Shown here one piece after another: positions 42,977-52,321 of a stretch of DNA of 64,000 nt (its first letter is position 1; the number at the start of each line of letters is the position of its first letter). The position numbers were made by a program, and so were the translations under genes. Origin of the DNA: Aminipila luticellarii (GTDB taxonomy: Bacteria > Bacillota > Clostridia > Peptostreptococcales > Anaerovoracaceae); contig NZ_CP035281.1 in assembly GCF_004103735.1 (NCBI RefSeq), forward strand, positions 1,860,001 through 1,924,000, read 5' to 3'. Below the pieces are notes generated by a model that did not search any database, was not told the origin of the DNA, and saw only the letters and a list, made by a program, of their open reading frames with translations.

Positions 42977-44359
42977 CTATTCCATGATTTTTTTAACTAC
43001 CTGATCCATAGCCATCCCCCTCGAACCTTTTACCAGAATAATATCTCCAAGCCGTACCATTGTTTTTATTTCATTCATTAGTTTTTCTTTTTCACTGTAA
43101 TAAATGACATTCTCTTCTCCCATAATTTTTTTAGCTTCTTCTGCTATATATTTTGCGTGATCTCCTACCGCGATCAGCACATCCACTTTTTGTTCCGCTG
43201 CATATCTTCCAACTTCTCTGTGGTATTTGGGGCTTTCCTTTCCCATTTCCAGCATATCTGCCAATATGGCTATTTTTCTCATACCTTTGGTGCTCATGAG
43301 AACATCAATGCCCGCTTTCATGGAGTCAGGACTGGCGTTATACGTATCATCGATGACCTTTACGCCGTCTTTCCCTTTAATGTTCAGCCTTTTTTCTGTC
43401 AATTCCATTTTTTTCAGTCCTCTTGCAGCTTCTTCCATGGTGATTCCCAATTCTGCGGCTGCCGCCACTGCAAGAGTTCCGTTAATCGCATTGTGCCTGC
43501 CCGGAATAGTCAGCTCAAATTTCTGCGTATCCAAATTGTGCTCTACTGTAAAGGCAATTCCTTCTTCGCCTCTATCCGTGATGTCTGATATAATAAAATC
43601 ACTTTTACCATTATAGCCAACTGATAATCTTTTGTATACACCTTCTGTATTTTCTTTTGTAAGCAAATCGTTTATTTCATTCACCACAAGTACATTGTGT
43701 TCATCAAAAAAGTGGGTTATCTCCAGCTTTGCTTTCAGGATACCCTCTCTGCTTCCCAGATTTTCTATGTGGGAGGTTCCTATGTTTGTTATAATTCCAA
43801 TATCCGGTCTTACAATATCCGCAAGTACATGAATTTCACCGGGCTCACTCATTCCCATTTCTAGAATGCCCACCTCTGTGCCTTCTTCAAAGCCTAAAAC
43901 CGTAAGGGGCAACCCAATATGGTTATTAAAATTTCCCACATTTCTCGCCGTTTTATATTTTTCACTGCATATATAATACAGCATGTCTTTTGTTGTCGTT
44001 TTGCCTGTACTTCCCGTGACCCCAATTTTTTTCATCTGAAAAGCAGAAAGGTAATAGGATGCAAGAGCTTGCAATGCCCGGGTCGTATCCTCCACTTCAA
44101 TGACATGCAGCTGCGCCTTGAGCGGATGGTTCAAAATTTCCTCCGGATTGGAGACAATAAAATTCCTGCATCCCCGATCAATGGCCATGGGAATAAATTT
44201 ATGCGCATCATGCATTTCACCGATAAGAGGGAAGAATAAATCTCCCTCTTCAGCTTTTCTCGAATCCGTACAGATTCTTTCAACAGAACTTTCTTCACTT
44301 CCCGAAATGACCTCGCCTTTTACAGCTTGGCAAATTTCTCTCATCCTTAGTATTTTCAT
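42977..44359 (-). CDS. murF: UDP-MurNAc-tripeptide:D-Ala-D-Ala ligase
   Basis: 460 residues with all three Mur ligase domains. The N-terminal domain includes CTDSRKAEEGDLFFPLIGEM; the ATP loop is GVTGSTGKTTTKDMLYYICS; VLGFEEGTEVGILEMGMSEP and IDDTYNASPDSMKAGIDVLM are MurF hallmarks. It adds D-Ala-D-Ala to complete the pentapeptide. It follows murE by 4 nt. Confidence 0.97.
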   Translation of the reverse strand: MKILRMREICQAVKGEVISGSEESSVERICTDSRKAEEGDLFFPLIGEMHDAHKFIPMAIDRGCRNFIVSNPEEILNHPLKAQLHVIEVEDTTRALQALASYYLSAFQMKKIGVTGSTGKTTTKDMLYYICSEKYKTARNVGNFNNHIGLPLTVLGFEEGTEVGILEMGMSEPGEIHVLADIVRPDIGIITNIGTSHIENLGSREGILKAKLEITHFFDEHNVLVVNEINDLLTKENTEGVYKRLSVGYNGKSDFIISDITDRGEEGIAFTVEHNLDTQKFELTIPGRHNAINGTLAVAAAAELGITMEEAARGLKKMELTEKRLNIKGKDGVKVIDDTYNASPDSMKAGIDVLMSTKGMRKIAILADMLEMGKESPKYHREVGRYAAEQKVDVLIAVGDHAKYIAEEAKKIMGEENVIYYSEKEKLMNEIKTMVRLGDIILVKGSRGMAMDQVVKKIME

Positions 44360-44363
44360 CTCA

Positions 44364-45554
44364 TCACTCTCTCATATTGATTATTTCCTGAACTGTCATA
44401 TAGTCATCAAATGGCAGTTTTTTCCCATTAACAAGTTGATATTTTTCATGACCCTTTCCGGCGATTACAATTAAATCCCCTTGCTGATACCTAGCGACCG
44501 CTTTCCTGATCGCTTCACGCCTGTCAATTTCAATAACATATTCACAAGCTGTTTCAACTATGCCCTTTTCGATTTCCTCCGTAATCAGCGCCGGTTCTTC
44601 AAATCTCGGATTATCAGAGGTTATGATACAGAGATCACTGTTATTGCCTGCGATCTTCCCCATCATGCTCCTTTTTTCCCGGTCGCGGTTCCCTCCGCAG
44701 CCGAATACGCAGATCAGCCTTCCCTCATGCAATTCTCCGGCTGTTTTCAACAGATTCTCAAGGGCATCCGGTGTATGGGCAAAGTCAATGACCGCATCGA
44801 TTCCCCGGCTGTTTTCGACCTTCTGAAATCTTCCCGGTACACCCTTTAATTTTCTCAGTCCCTCTATGATGACTTCCTTATCCATACCCGCCTGCCTTGC
44901 CATGCTCAATGCCAGCAATCCATTGTACGCAGTAGTTCTGCCCGGCAGCTCAATTTTGATGGTTCCCCACGAGGCTCCGGCTTCAAAAGGCTCCAGTACA
45001 ATTCCGTGTATGGAGTTTTCCAGAAGCTTTCCGAAATAGTCGGCATTCTTCTCCATAAAAGAAATAGACTCTACCTTTACGTCTGGATCCAATCCTCCTT
45101 CGGACTGTTCTTGCTTCATTTTATCATAAAGCCTTTTTCCATATACGTCATCGATATTGATGCACATTCCTTTTTTTGTTTTATAAAATAATTTTGCTTT
45201 TGCATTAAAATAGTTATCCATGGTCACATGGTAATCCAGATGATCCCGCGTCAAATTTGTAAAACCGGAATAATGAATATCGATGTTGTCTACTCTCCCC
45301 TGATCTAAGCCATGAGAAGAGACTTCCATAATACAAGTTCCTATATGCTGCTGTTCCATCTCATGAAAGTATTTTTCCAAAACCTCTCCGGATGGTGTGG
45401 TATTTAGGGCATCATACTGTTTTTGCCCGATTACATGAGTTATAGTTCCGATTAACCCGCATTCTCTGCCGGCTTCCTCTAATATGCTTTTCAGCATGTA
45501 TGATACTGTGGTTTTTCCGTTCGTTCCCGTTATTCCGAAAACTTCTATGGTCAC
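44364..45554 (-). CDS. murE: MurE ligase lacking the N-terminal domain
   Basis: Only 396 residues, against about 480-500 for MurE. It starts at GTG 45554 with GGGAGTG upstream and goes straight into the ATP domain: GITGTNGKTTVSYML is at residues 7-21. In-frame TGA and TAA lie just upstream, so the usual 90-105 residue UDP-binding domain is absent here. The rest is intact: MEVSSHGLDQGRVDNIDIHY, NLTRDHLDYHVTMDNYFNAK, PGRFQKVENSRGIDAVIDFA and the diaminopimelate motif DNPR in TSDNPRFEEP. It therefore probably adds meso-DAP. How it binds the uridine part of its substrate is unclear. Confidence 0.9.
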   Translation of the reverse strand: MTIEVFGITGTNGKTTVSYMLKSILEEAGRECGLIGTITHVIGQKQYDALNTTPSGEVLEKYFHEMEQQHIGTCIMEVSSHGLDQGRVDNIDIHYSGFTNLTRDHLDYHVTMDNYFNAKAKLFYKTKKGMCINIDDVYGKRLYDKMKQEQSEGGLDPDVKVESISFMEKNADYFGKLLENSIHGIVLEPFEAGASWGTIKIELPGRTTAYNGLLALSMARQAGMDKEVIIEGLRKLKGVPGRFQKVENSRGIDAVIDFAHTPDALENLLKTAGELHEGRLICVFGCGGNRDREKRSMMGKIAGNNSDLCIITSDNPRFEEPALITEEIEKGIVETACEYVIEIDRREAIRKAVARYQQGDLIVIAGKGHEKYQLVNGKKLPFDDYMTVQEIINMRE

Positions 45555-45560
45555 CCATTA

Positions 45561-47570
45561 TCACTCCCTATATAAATATACTTTTCCTCCTGCGCTTATC
45601 TTTTCACCGGCCTTTGGATATTGGTCTACCACAGCGACTTCATCCAGTGAATCGCCTTCCTTCAAAGCAGGTGATATGGTATACGTCAGTGACACTCCTC
45701 CCAATATACCGATGGCTTCATCAAAATTCTTGCCTGTCACATCCGGTACAATCGTTTTTCCGCTGTTCATCTGGGCTTCTTCCTCCTGCGTATAAGAAGG
45801 CTGTATATTTAAATATCTGAGCGTATCTTCTAAAATTAATTTAACACCCGGGGCTGCCGTCTGACTTCCGAATTTAACGCCTTTAGGATTGTCGACGACC
45901 AGCAGGATGGCGACCTTGGGATCATCCATCGGAGCCATTCCGATAAAGGAAGAATAGGTTTCCTGGCTGTATCCGCCATTCTTTGCTTTATTTGCGGTAC
46001 CTGTTTTTCCGCCTACTCTGTAGCCCGGAACCTTAGCGGTTCCTCCGCCCCCTTCTGAAACGACGCTTTCCATGATCAAGCGCATTTCTTCGGCTGTTTT
46101 TTTGGAAACGACCTGTCTTACTACTTTTGTGTCAAATTTCTCTACCACGTTTCCGTCACTGTCCGTCAATTCTTTTACAAATCTCGGCTGCATCAGTTTG
46201 CCGTCATTTCCAAAGCTGGACACGGCTGTTATCAGCTGAATCGGCGTCACGGCAATTCCTTGCCCGTATCCCATGGTCGCAAGTCCTACCGGTCCTGCGG
46301 TATCCTTGTTCTGCAAAATGGCCATGCCTTCTCCCGGAAAATCGATTCCGGTTTTATCCTTGATTCCAAACAACTCCAAATATTGATAATATTTATCGAT
46401 TCCCAATCTTCCTGCCAATCCGGCAAACACCGGATTGCATGAATTTCCTACCGCCTCCACAAGAGTCTCTACTCCGTGAGGATTGTAGTAACGCCAGCAT
46501 TTTAAAGGCGTACCGGCAACCGAGTACGTTCCGTGACATACAAAGGTTTCTGTCAGGGTGGTCAGCTGTTCCTCCAAGGCCATAGACGTGGTCAGCAGCT
46601 TGAAAGTAGAACCCGGTTCGTAAGTGTCACTCACCATGGGATTCCTCCACATAGCGTTCCAGTATTCCAGCTTTTCGCTGTCGGATAAGGTCTCTACGTA
46701 AGCTGCTTTTGCCGGATCGGTAGGCACCCTTGGATTATTTGGATCATAGTCAGGTGTCATGGCCATAGCCAGAATATCTCCTGTTTTAGGATCCATCATA
46801 ATACACATGACGCGATCTGCTTCCGTGTTCTTCTGCACGGTATCCAATGCTTTTTCTACATAATGCTGTATGACTTCATCTATAGTTAAAACCAGATTCA
46901 GACCATCTTCCGCCTTATAGTATTTTTCCATTCCATAGGCTAATCCGTTTCCGTTTACATCCGTGTTTTTTATCCATCTGCCCGGAACTCCGCTCAGATA
47001 TTGATTGTATTTCAGTTCCAGACCGGCAAGACCGTTATTGTCATCCGTTACGCTTCCTAATACCTGTGATGCGAATGCACCCAAAGGATAGTACCTTTTT
47101 ACGTCTTCCGCAATTTCCACACCGGGCATTCCTTCCTGCCGAATGGTATCCGCCACGCTTTTCTCCACATATTTGGCAACCTTTACCAATGCCTTGTTTT
47201 CACTGATAATCTTTTTTACGTCCCCTTGTTCCATGTTGAGCTGTTTCGCTAGAAAATCAGCCGTTTTATCTATATTCTCATCCGGTTTAAGTTTTTTATT
47301 GCCGTATCTGACTTTATCCGGTCTGGCCCATACAGAAAAAGTAACGGCACTCACTGCAAGTTCCTTGCCGTTTCTGTCATAGATCGCCCCCCTTTTTGCC
47401 GGAATAGGCACATCTCTTGTCTGGGATTCGATAGCTTTCTTTGAAAGCTCTGCTCCATCCACGATTTGAACCCAGCCCACTCTGAAAGACAAGCCCGCGG
47501 TAGCGAGACAGATGATTAAAAATCCCATGATTATTCTTTTTTTCACACTGTTTGGTGTTGGGTTATTCAT
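45561..47570 (-). CDS. Class B penicillin-binding protein with PASTA domain (FtsI/SpoVD-like)
   Basis: 669 residues. One N-terminal membrane helix (IIMGFLIICLATAGLSFRVG) is followed by the pedestal/dimerisation domain and the transpeptidase domain. Active-site motifs are STFK (in EPGSTFKLLTT), SCN (in GNSCNPVFAGL) and KTGT (in GGKTGTANKA). A single C-terminal PASTA domain begins IVPDVTGKNFDEAIGILGGV. It cross-links septal peptidoglycan with FtsW. Whether it is the vegetative FtsI or the sporulation SpoVD cannot be decided; as the only PBP in the cluster it is probably the division enzyme. Confidence 0.93.
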   Translation of the reverse strand: MNNPTPNSVKKRIIMGFLIICLATAGLSFRVGWVQIVDGAELSKKAIESQTRDVPIPAKRGAIYDRNGKELAVSAVTFSVWARPDKVRYGNKKLKPDENIDKTADFLAKQLNMEQGDVKKIISENKALVKVAKYVEKSVADTIRQEGMPGVEIAEDVKRYYPLGAFASQVLGSVTDDNNGLAGLELKYNQYLSGVPGRWIKNTDVNGNGLAYGMEKYYKAEDGLNLVLTIDEVIQHYVEKALDTVQKNTEADRVMCIMMDPKTGDILAMAMTPDYDPNNPRVPTDPAKAAYVETLSDSEKLEYWNAMWRNPMVSDTYEPGSTFKLLTTSMALEEQLTTLTETFVCHGTYSVAGTPLKCWRYYNPHGVETLVEAVGNSCNPVFAGLAGRLGIDKYYQYLELFGIKDKTGIDFPGEGMAILQNKDTAGPVGLATMGYGQGIAVTPIQLITAVSSFGNDGKLMQPRFVKELTDSDGNVVEKFDTKVVRQVVSKKTAEEMRLIMESVVSEGGGGTAKVPGYRVGGKTGTANKAKNGGYSQETYSSFIGMAPMDDPKVAILLVVDNPKGVKFGSQTAAPGVKLILEDTLRYLNIQPSYTQEEEAQMNSGKTIVPDVTGKNFDEAIGILGGVSLTYTISPALKEGDSLDEVAVVDQYPKAGEKISAGGKVYLYRE

Positions 47571-47590
47571 TTATTTCTTCCGTATCCTTT

Positions 47591-47644
47591 TCATAAAAAA
47601 CTGAACCGGACTCAAAAATTTTTGTTAATTTAATTGTCCGGTTC
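47591..47644 (-). terminator. Terminator or attenuator between ftsL and the PBP gene
   Basis: Arms GAACCGGAC and GTCCGGTTC (47603-47644) enclose a 24-nt AT-rich loop. On the minus strand the stem is followed by AGTTTTTTATG, just before the PBP start. It occupies a 143-nt gap inside an otherwise tightly packed cluster. Confidence 0.6.
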
Positions 47645-47713
47645 TTTTCAATATGCAGTTAAAAGACTTCCATTTATTATATTTCGTATTAAAAATTATT
47701 ATTCCATTTTAAG

Positions 47714-48148
47714 CTAATTATATGCTTCTTCTTTAAGAAGTAATGCAAAATCTTTGACCGGCTTTTCCTCCGGTGTAATATAGATAAAATCGTTGGGATT
47801 AGGATAGACCATACCCAGCTCCGTGGTGGCTTTATATTCTATGGCCTGAATATTATTAGCCTTATTCAGCTGCACGGTCAAATTTTCAATTTCTCCGGTA
47901 ATGACTTCATTTTCTCTGATCACGTTGTTGATATGATATTTTATACTGGCAGAGTACGCTGTTGTAATAATAACAGCTACGCAAAGAGCTCCGATAACTA
48001 TTGTAAGGAACATGATCGCAATCCGGTCTTTAGGCGTTACGTTTGATTTCTTTTTCTGTTTTACCTTATGTACCTTTTTGGGTTTCATATCGAAACCGTA
48101 TTTTTTATAATTATCCTGATATTCATACCATTGTTCAGCAGGCATCAT
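47714..48148 (-). CDS. ftsL: Cell division protein FtsL
   Basis: 144 residues. A basic cytoplasmic N-terminus with KKVHKVKQKKKSN is followed by one membrane helix at about 43-66 (RIAIMFLTIVIGALCVAVII) and a leucine-zipper coil (INNVIRENEVITGEIENLTV and QLNKANNIQAIEYKAT). It lies between rsmH and the PBP gene, the standard ftsL place. FtsL forms a complex with DivIB and DivIC and activates septal synthesis. The family is poorly conserved, so the call rests on topology and position. Confidence 0.85.
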   Translation of the reverse strand: MMPAEQWYEYQDNYKKYGFDMKPKKVHKVKQKKKSNVTPKDRIAIMFLTIVIGALCVAVIITTAYSASIKYHINNVIRENEVITGEIENLTVQLNKANNIQAIEYKATTELGMVYPNPNDFIYITPEEKPVKDFALLLKEEAYN

Positions 48149-48154
48149 ACTTCT

Positions 48155-49093
48155 TTACCTCTTTTTCTCTATGATTCTAAGCTTTGCGCTTCTGGCTCTG
48201 GGATTTTCCTCCAGTTCCTCTTTTGTTGAAATAATCGGTTTTCCCGTTACTTTGACCATATCGGTGACCTTTCCGCAGGTGCAGATCGGAAATTCCTTTG
48301 GACATGTACACGGATTTAATCTTCGGTTGAAGTACTCTTTGACAATCCGATCCTCAAGCGAATGGAACGTGATGATACAAAGCCTTCCCCCGGGATTCAG
48401 AACATTGCAAAAAGCTTCTACCGCTCTTTCAAGATGTCCCAATTCATCGTTTACCTCAATCCTTATGGCCTGAAAGGTCCTTTTAGCCGGATGAGGACCG
48501 TCTCTTCGGGCGGACGCCGGTATGGCGGCTTTAATAATATCCACCAGCTCTGTGGTATTTTTTATAGGTTTATTTTTTCTGGCTTTGACTATGAATTCAC
48601 TGATTCTGGAAGCCCACCGCTCTTCTCCGTATTTTCGTATGACCTCCGTCAGTTCCTCGCCGGAATAGGTATTGACTACCTTTTCAGCCGTGAGAGACTC
48701 TTCCGCATTCATTCTCATATCCAACGGTGCTGTCTGCATATAGGAGAAACCTCTTTCCCAGTTATCCAGCTGAAAAGACGAAACACCCAAATCCAATAAA
48801 GCTCCGTCTATTCCCGAAATGCCAAGCCTGTCCAACACCTCTTCAATATTTGAATAATTGTCCTGTACGAACTGTTTTTTGCAACTGAATTCCCGCAGCC
48901 GGTTTTCTGCTGCCGCCAGCGCATCCCGGTCCCGGTCAATTCCGATCAGCATACCCTCTTCTTGTAACAGACCGCAAATTCCGGCAGCATGTCCGCCGCC
49001 GCCTAAGGTTCCGTCTGCATAAATCCCGTCCGGTTTGATTTTAAGACCATGGATGCATTCATCGTACAGGACAGACACATGTTTAAATTCCAT
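48155..49093 (-). CDS. rsmH: 16S rRNA (cytosine-1402-N4) methyltransferase
   Basis: 312 residues from ATG 49093, with AGGAGGACAGG upstream. The N-terminus [20 protein letters not shown] is followed by the SAM-binding [19 protein letters not shown] and by [23 protein letters not shown]-type motifs. [19 protein letters not shown] and [16 protein letters not shown] close the protein. It methylates C1402 in the ribosomal P site. The order mraZ-rsmH-ftsL is standard for the dcw cluster. Confidence 0.97.
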   Translation of the reverse strand: MEFKHVSVLYDECIHGLKIKPDGIYADGTLGGGGHAAGICGLLQEEGMLIGIDRDRDALAAAENRLREFSCKKQFVQDNYSNIEEVLDRLGISGIDGALLDLGVSSFQLDNWERGFSYMQTAPLDMRMNAEESLTAEKVVNTYSGEELTEVIRKYGEERWASRISEFIVKARKNKPIKNTTELVDIIKAAIPASARRDGPHPAKRTFQAIRIEVNDELGHLERAVEAFCNVLNPGGRLCIITFHSLEDRIVKEYFNRRLNPCTCPKEFPICTCGKVTDMVKVTGKPIISTKEELEENPRARSAKLRIIEKKR

Positions 49094-49109
49094 GACCTGT
49101 CCTCCTCCA

Positions 49110-49541
49110 TTAAATACCGTATTCAGCCATCTTGGCTGCAAAATCATTAGGAGTCAATTCTGCAATGGTTTCAGCTTCTGTCCATTCTTCCTTGCTCCAT
49201 ATTTCTATTTTGTCTAATAATCCTACCGTTACTAATTCTTTTTCTATGTTTGCATAGGCTCTGAGTTCCTGCGGTATACCCATTCTGCCCTGTTTATCAA
49301 TATCACATTCTACTGCATTTGCATAAAAGTGGCGGACAAAGGCTCTGGCATTGGGATCCGTTGTCGGCAGTGCGGCCAGCTTCTCCATAAATTTTTCCCA
49401 CTGAGCCATCGGATAAATGTATAAGCATTTATCAATCCCTCTTGTGAGCACACAACGATAGCCCAGCTCCTCTCTGTACTTAGAGGGAACGATCATTCTG
49501 CTTTTCGCATCTATTGAGTTTTGATATTTTCCCATCAACAT
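49110..49541 (-). CDS. mraZ: Transcriptional regulator MraZ
   Basis: 143 residues from ATG 49541, the standard MraZ length; AGGTG lies five bases upstream. Two AbrB-like repeats are visible: [20 protein letters not shown] in the first and [20 protein letters not shown] in the second. MraZ forms ring-shaped oligomers and represses its own operon by binding short repeats in the promoter, which are visible at 49576-49621. It is the first gene of the dcw cluster. Confidence 0.96.
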   Translation of the reverse strand: MLMGKYQNSIDAKSRMIVPSKYREELGYRCVLTRGIDKCLYIYPMAQWEKFMEKLAALPTTDPNARAFVRHFYANAVECDIDKQGRMGIPQELRAYANIEKELVTVGLLDKIEIWSKEEWTEAETIAELTPNDFAAKMAEYGI

Positions 49542-49575
49542 ATGCACACCTGCGACTGACACCCCAAAAATCTTT

Positions 49576-49621
49576 TCCACCTATTTTATAGTTTCTTCCA
49601 CTATACTCCACAACGCTCCAC
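49576..49621 (-). promoter_or_regulatory. dcw operon promoter with MraZ boxes
   Basis: On the minus strand TTGTGG (49613-49608) and TATAAA (49590-49585) are 17 bp apart. GTGGA occurs at 49621-49617, 49611-49607 and 49601-49597, exactly 10 bp apart, and again at 49580-49576. Ten-bp spacing of such boxes is the known layout of MraZ operators, and they overlap the -35 and spacer as expected for repression. The stretch from here to 49870 shows no gene. Confidence 0.8.
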
Positions 49622-49870
49622 TTGGCAACAAAATCGTCACAAAAATTGGTTATATGCATCCACTTCTTCACAAATTATTAAAACATTGTGACAGGATTTT
49701 TCATGATGTAACAACATCTTGTATTTCAATAACTAAAACAAGCCATATGTTGTCCATGGACATTTCTAAAATAAAAGCATGAACAATGCAAGGCTATATG
49801 TAACTTTTCCGAAACCCTTCTCATATAGTGGAATATGGCAGTCTATATCGTGACCAGTTCCAAATATACA

Positions 49871-49895
49871 TAGCAAAATATTATAAATTTTGCTA
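49871..49895 (+). promoter_or_regulatory. Inverted repeat upstream of the Cys-rich gene
   Basis: Perfect arms TAGCAAAAT and ATTTTGCTA with a 7-nt AT loop, 31 bp before the start codon. There is no T-tract, so it is an operator or leader hairpin rather than a terminator. Confidence 0.4.
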
Positions 49896-49925
49896 TAAAC
49901 AAAAAAAAATAGTGAGGTATATATT

Positions 49926-51119
49926 ATGAAAAACCATTCTTGTCATACAGGATGTACAAATGGTCTTGCAAGTGTTTGCGGCACCTCTATAAATCTTGAG
50001 GATCTGGATTTTGCACAGTCCAGAAACCATTTGTTATATGTCAATAAAGTATATTCCAAAGGTCAGGGCACAGCGAGCCCTTTAGTTTTCGATCTGACAA
50101 CTTCACCAGCTACATTCCAGACTCAGTTGCTGCTGTCCCCTCTATCTACGATGGAAGCGGACACTCTTTGCGAGGAAATTTTAGGAGCGAACTGCGGCTG
50201 CAATCACAGAGATATAAGAGATGTACAAGATAGTTGTGACAATCGTGTCGGCGGTTATAATTACAATAATTATAATTGCAATTGCAACTGTAACTGCAAT
50301 GCCGTACTGGGAACCTCTACCTGTCAGCTGGATGAAAATTCAGACTTTGAAGTGTTGAGAAGCCGAGTGAACGTAACAGCTTTTGAGCTGGAAAATCCGG
50401 CATGTCTGAACCCGCATCAGGTTACTGTAGATGGGTATCCGGTTGACAGTCTATTCAATTTTGACGGCTCCTATGAAGCTGTATTGAATTCAAATCTGCC
50501 GGAGATCGTCAAAGATCCTTGCACCGAAAGAGGCCTTCCTACTAAATCATTCTTCTTGATTTCCTGTGTAGGGCCTTGGGTATATCAGGCAGAATTTATC
50601 GTAGAAGGAACGGTTACCATAAGCGGTAATGTGTACTGCTTCAGAGCGACCTTTAAAACATGTTCCACTTCACCTATATGTGCTAACATTCCGGTCACCA
50701 ACATTGCTGTCAATAAGATCAGTATTCCTTGTGCTTCCGGCGGTATGTCTCCTAGAATCATGTTCAGCTTTGATGCAAATATGAATCTTCTCAATCCGAC
50801 TATTACCGCAGTATGCAATCCGGAAAACGGCTCCACAGTTCTGACATTGAACACGTCCGTTGTAGTAGAACCTACTGTAGACGTTCAGGTCCTGAAGCAG
50901 GCTCTTTTATGCCTGAATGGCTGTGAAGCTCTGTTCCCATGCGAAGGAACGGAAAGCGAGGTTGAAAGCGAAGAAGAAGATATCGATGAAGAGTGCCAAT
51001 GCGGCACCGGAAATTCAGTTGGCGGTGAATCAACCAATAATTCAGGCTGCGGGTGCAGAAACAATTCAGCAGTCCGCGGAACAAATTCATTCTGTTCCAG
51101 CTGTTTCAGAGGATTCTAA
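49926..51119 (+). CDS. Cysteine-rich hypothetical protein (possible spore-surface protein)
   Basis: 397 residues with 29 cysteines. Residues 118-124 read CNCNCNC, preceded by an asparagine/tyrosine tract (YNYNNYN). Other clusters are C90/C92, C357/C359, C375/C377 and C390/C393. The middle, residues 140-330, looks like a beta-rich globular part (AEFIVEGTVTISGNVYCFRA). An acidic run ESEVESEEEDIDEE sits at 343-356. There is no signal peptide or membrane helix. I do not recognise the family. Cys-rich cytoplasmic proteins of this kind include spore coat and exosporium components that cross-link, which would fit a spore former, but this is inference. GTGAGGT lies 8 nt before the ATG; the gene is isolated and has its own terminator. 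Confidence 0.8.
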   Translation: MKNHSCHTGCTNGLASVCGTSINLEDLDFAQSRNHLLYVNKVYSKGQGTASPLVFDLTTSPATFQTQLLLSPLSTMEADTLCEEILGANCGCNHRDIRDVQDSCDNRVGGYNYNNYNCNCNCNCNAVLGTSTCQLDENSDFEVLRSRVNVTAFELENPACLNPHQVTVDGYPVDSLFNFDGSYEAVLNSNLPEIVKDPCTERGLPTKSFFLISCVGPWVYQAEFIVEGTVTISGNVYCFRATFKTCSTSPICANIPVTNIAVNKISIPCASGGMSPRIMFSFDANMNLLNPTITAVCNPENGSTVLTLNTSVVVEPTVDVQVLKQALLCLNGCEALFPCEGTESEVESEEEDIDEECQCGTGNSVGGESTNNSGCGCRNNSAVRGTNSFCSSCFRGF

Positions 51120-51205
51120 GTCCAGAATCAAGCGATTCGATAAAAAACAAACAAAAAATATTTACAGCCTAAATACGGATTTGTAAATCAGCAAAAATGA
51201 AGAAA

Positions 51206-51242
51206 GGGCTATAGTCTTGTAAGACTATAGCCCGCATTTTTT
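51206..51242 (+). terminator. Strong terminator after the Cys-rich gene
   Basis: Arms GGGCTATAGTCTT and AAGACTATAGCCC (13 bp, perfect) around GT are followed by GCATTTTTTA on the plus strand. Confidence 0.9.
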
Positions 51243-51274
51243 ACTTGCAGTTATTTTTACTTGCAGTTATTTTT
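51243..51274. repeat. Tandem 16-bp direct repeat
   Basis: ACTTGCAGTTATTTTT occurs twice back to back between the Cys-rich gene terminator and the cysK stop codon. Confidence 0.8.
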
Positions 51275-51286
51275 CTCATCCCCGCT

Positions 51287-52222
51287 TTAATTGCCAAACA
51301 ATGGAGTCGATAGATACCTGTCTCCGGAATCCGGCAGCAGTACAACGATGGTCTTTCCCTTGTTCTCAGGTCTTTCCGCCAAAATTCTCGCTGCCTTTAA
51401 TGCAGCACCGGAGGAAATGCCCACCAGAATTCCTTCACTGACCGCAAATGCTTTTCCTTCCGCAAAAGAATCTTCATTTTCGATGGGAAGAACTTCATCA
51501 TAAATTGCCGTATTTAATACGTCCGGAACAAATCCGGCACCGATACCCTGAATTTTATGGGATCCCGGTGTTCCTCCCGACAATACGGGACTGGCCGCCG
51601 GTTCAACGGCAACAATCTTCACATCCGGATTTTTTTCTCTGAGATACTCTCCCACTCCGGTAATCGTGCCGCCCGTTCCTACACCTGCAATAAAGATATC
51701 TACTTTTCCGTCTGTCTGAGCCCAGATTTCCGGTCCGGTAGTCGCCTTATGAACTTCCGGATTGGCCGGATTGTTGAATTGACCTAAAATAACGGAATCC
51801 GGGATGCTTCCCTTTAATTCCTCTGCTTTTGCAATGGCACCTTTCATACCCTTTGCGCCGTCTGTCAGAACCAGTTCCGCGCCATAGGCTTTTAAAAGAT
51901 TTCTTCTCTCTACGCTCATAGTCTCCGGAAGAGTCAGGATTGCTTTATATCCTTTTGCCGCTGCCACGGCAGCAAGGCCGATTCCCGTGTTCCCTGAGGT
52001 TGGTTCAATGATGGTAGCTCCTTCTTTTAAAAGTCCCTTTTCCTCCGCATCTTCAATCATTGCAAGAGCAATTCTGTCTTTTACCGATCCGGCAGGGTTT
52101 AAATATTCCAATTTTGCAAGAACCGTTACGTCTTTTATTCCCACATGTTCACTATACCTGTTCAACTTAAGGACAGGTGTTTTTCCTATTAGCTCTACTG
52201 AACTTTCTCTAATTTCCGACAT
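51287..52222 (-). CDS. cysK: Cysteine synthase A (O-acetylserine sulfhydrylase)
   Basis: 311 residues, PLP-dependent. The PLP lysine is in [11 protein letters not shown], the substrate loop is [11 protein letters not shown], the phosphate-binding region is [20 protein letters not shown], and [13 protein letters not shown] is typical of CysK. It makes cysteine from O-acetylserine and sulfide. CAGGAGGTAA precedes the ATG. It is a single-gene unit with a consensus promoter and a possible Rrf2-type operator upstream. Confidence 0.96.
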   Translation of the reverse strand: MSEIRESSVELIGKTPVLKLNRYSEHVGIKDVTVLAKLEYLNPAGSVKDRIALAMIEDAEEKGLLKEGATIIEPTSGNTGIGLAAVAAAKGYKAILTLPETMSVERRNLLKAYGAELVLTDGAKGMKGAIAKAEELKGSIPDSVILGQFNNPANPEVHKATTGPEIWAQTDGKVDIFIAGVGTGGTITGVGEYLREKNPDVKIVAVEPAASPVLSGGTPGSHKIQGIGAGFVPDVLNTAIYDEVLPIENEDSFAEGKAFAVSEGILVGISSGAALKAARILAERPENKGKTIVVLLPDSGDRYLSTPLFGN

Positions 52223-52288
52223 TTTATTTACCTCCTGTTTTAATACCTCTATACATGGACAATCATGCCCTTTTGTTTAATACTTATT

Positions 52289-52307
52289 ACCTACTTATCC
52301 GATAGGT
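52289..52307. promoter_or_regulatory. Possible Rrf2-type operator of cysK
   Basis: ACCTA and TAGGT arms lie 9 bp apart just downstream of the expected transcription start. CymR/IscR-type (Rrf2) repressors bind AT-rich palindromes with such arms in sulfur genes; the assignment is tentative. Confidence 0.35.
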
Positions 52308-52321
52308 TTTCTATGTATTGA

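Noticed and set aside
49750-49920. Sporulation sigma-E or sigma-K promoter for the Cys-rich gene
   Set aside because: CATATAGT near 49825 resembles a -10 box, but no matching -35 is found at the right spacing.
51243-51274. Attachment site of a mobile element
   Set aside because: The 16-bp direct repeat is a simple tandem duplication with nothing between the copies.
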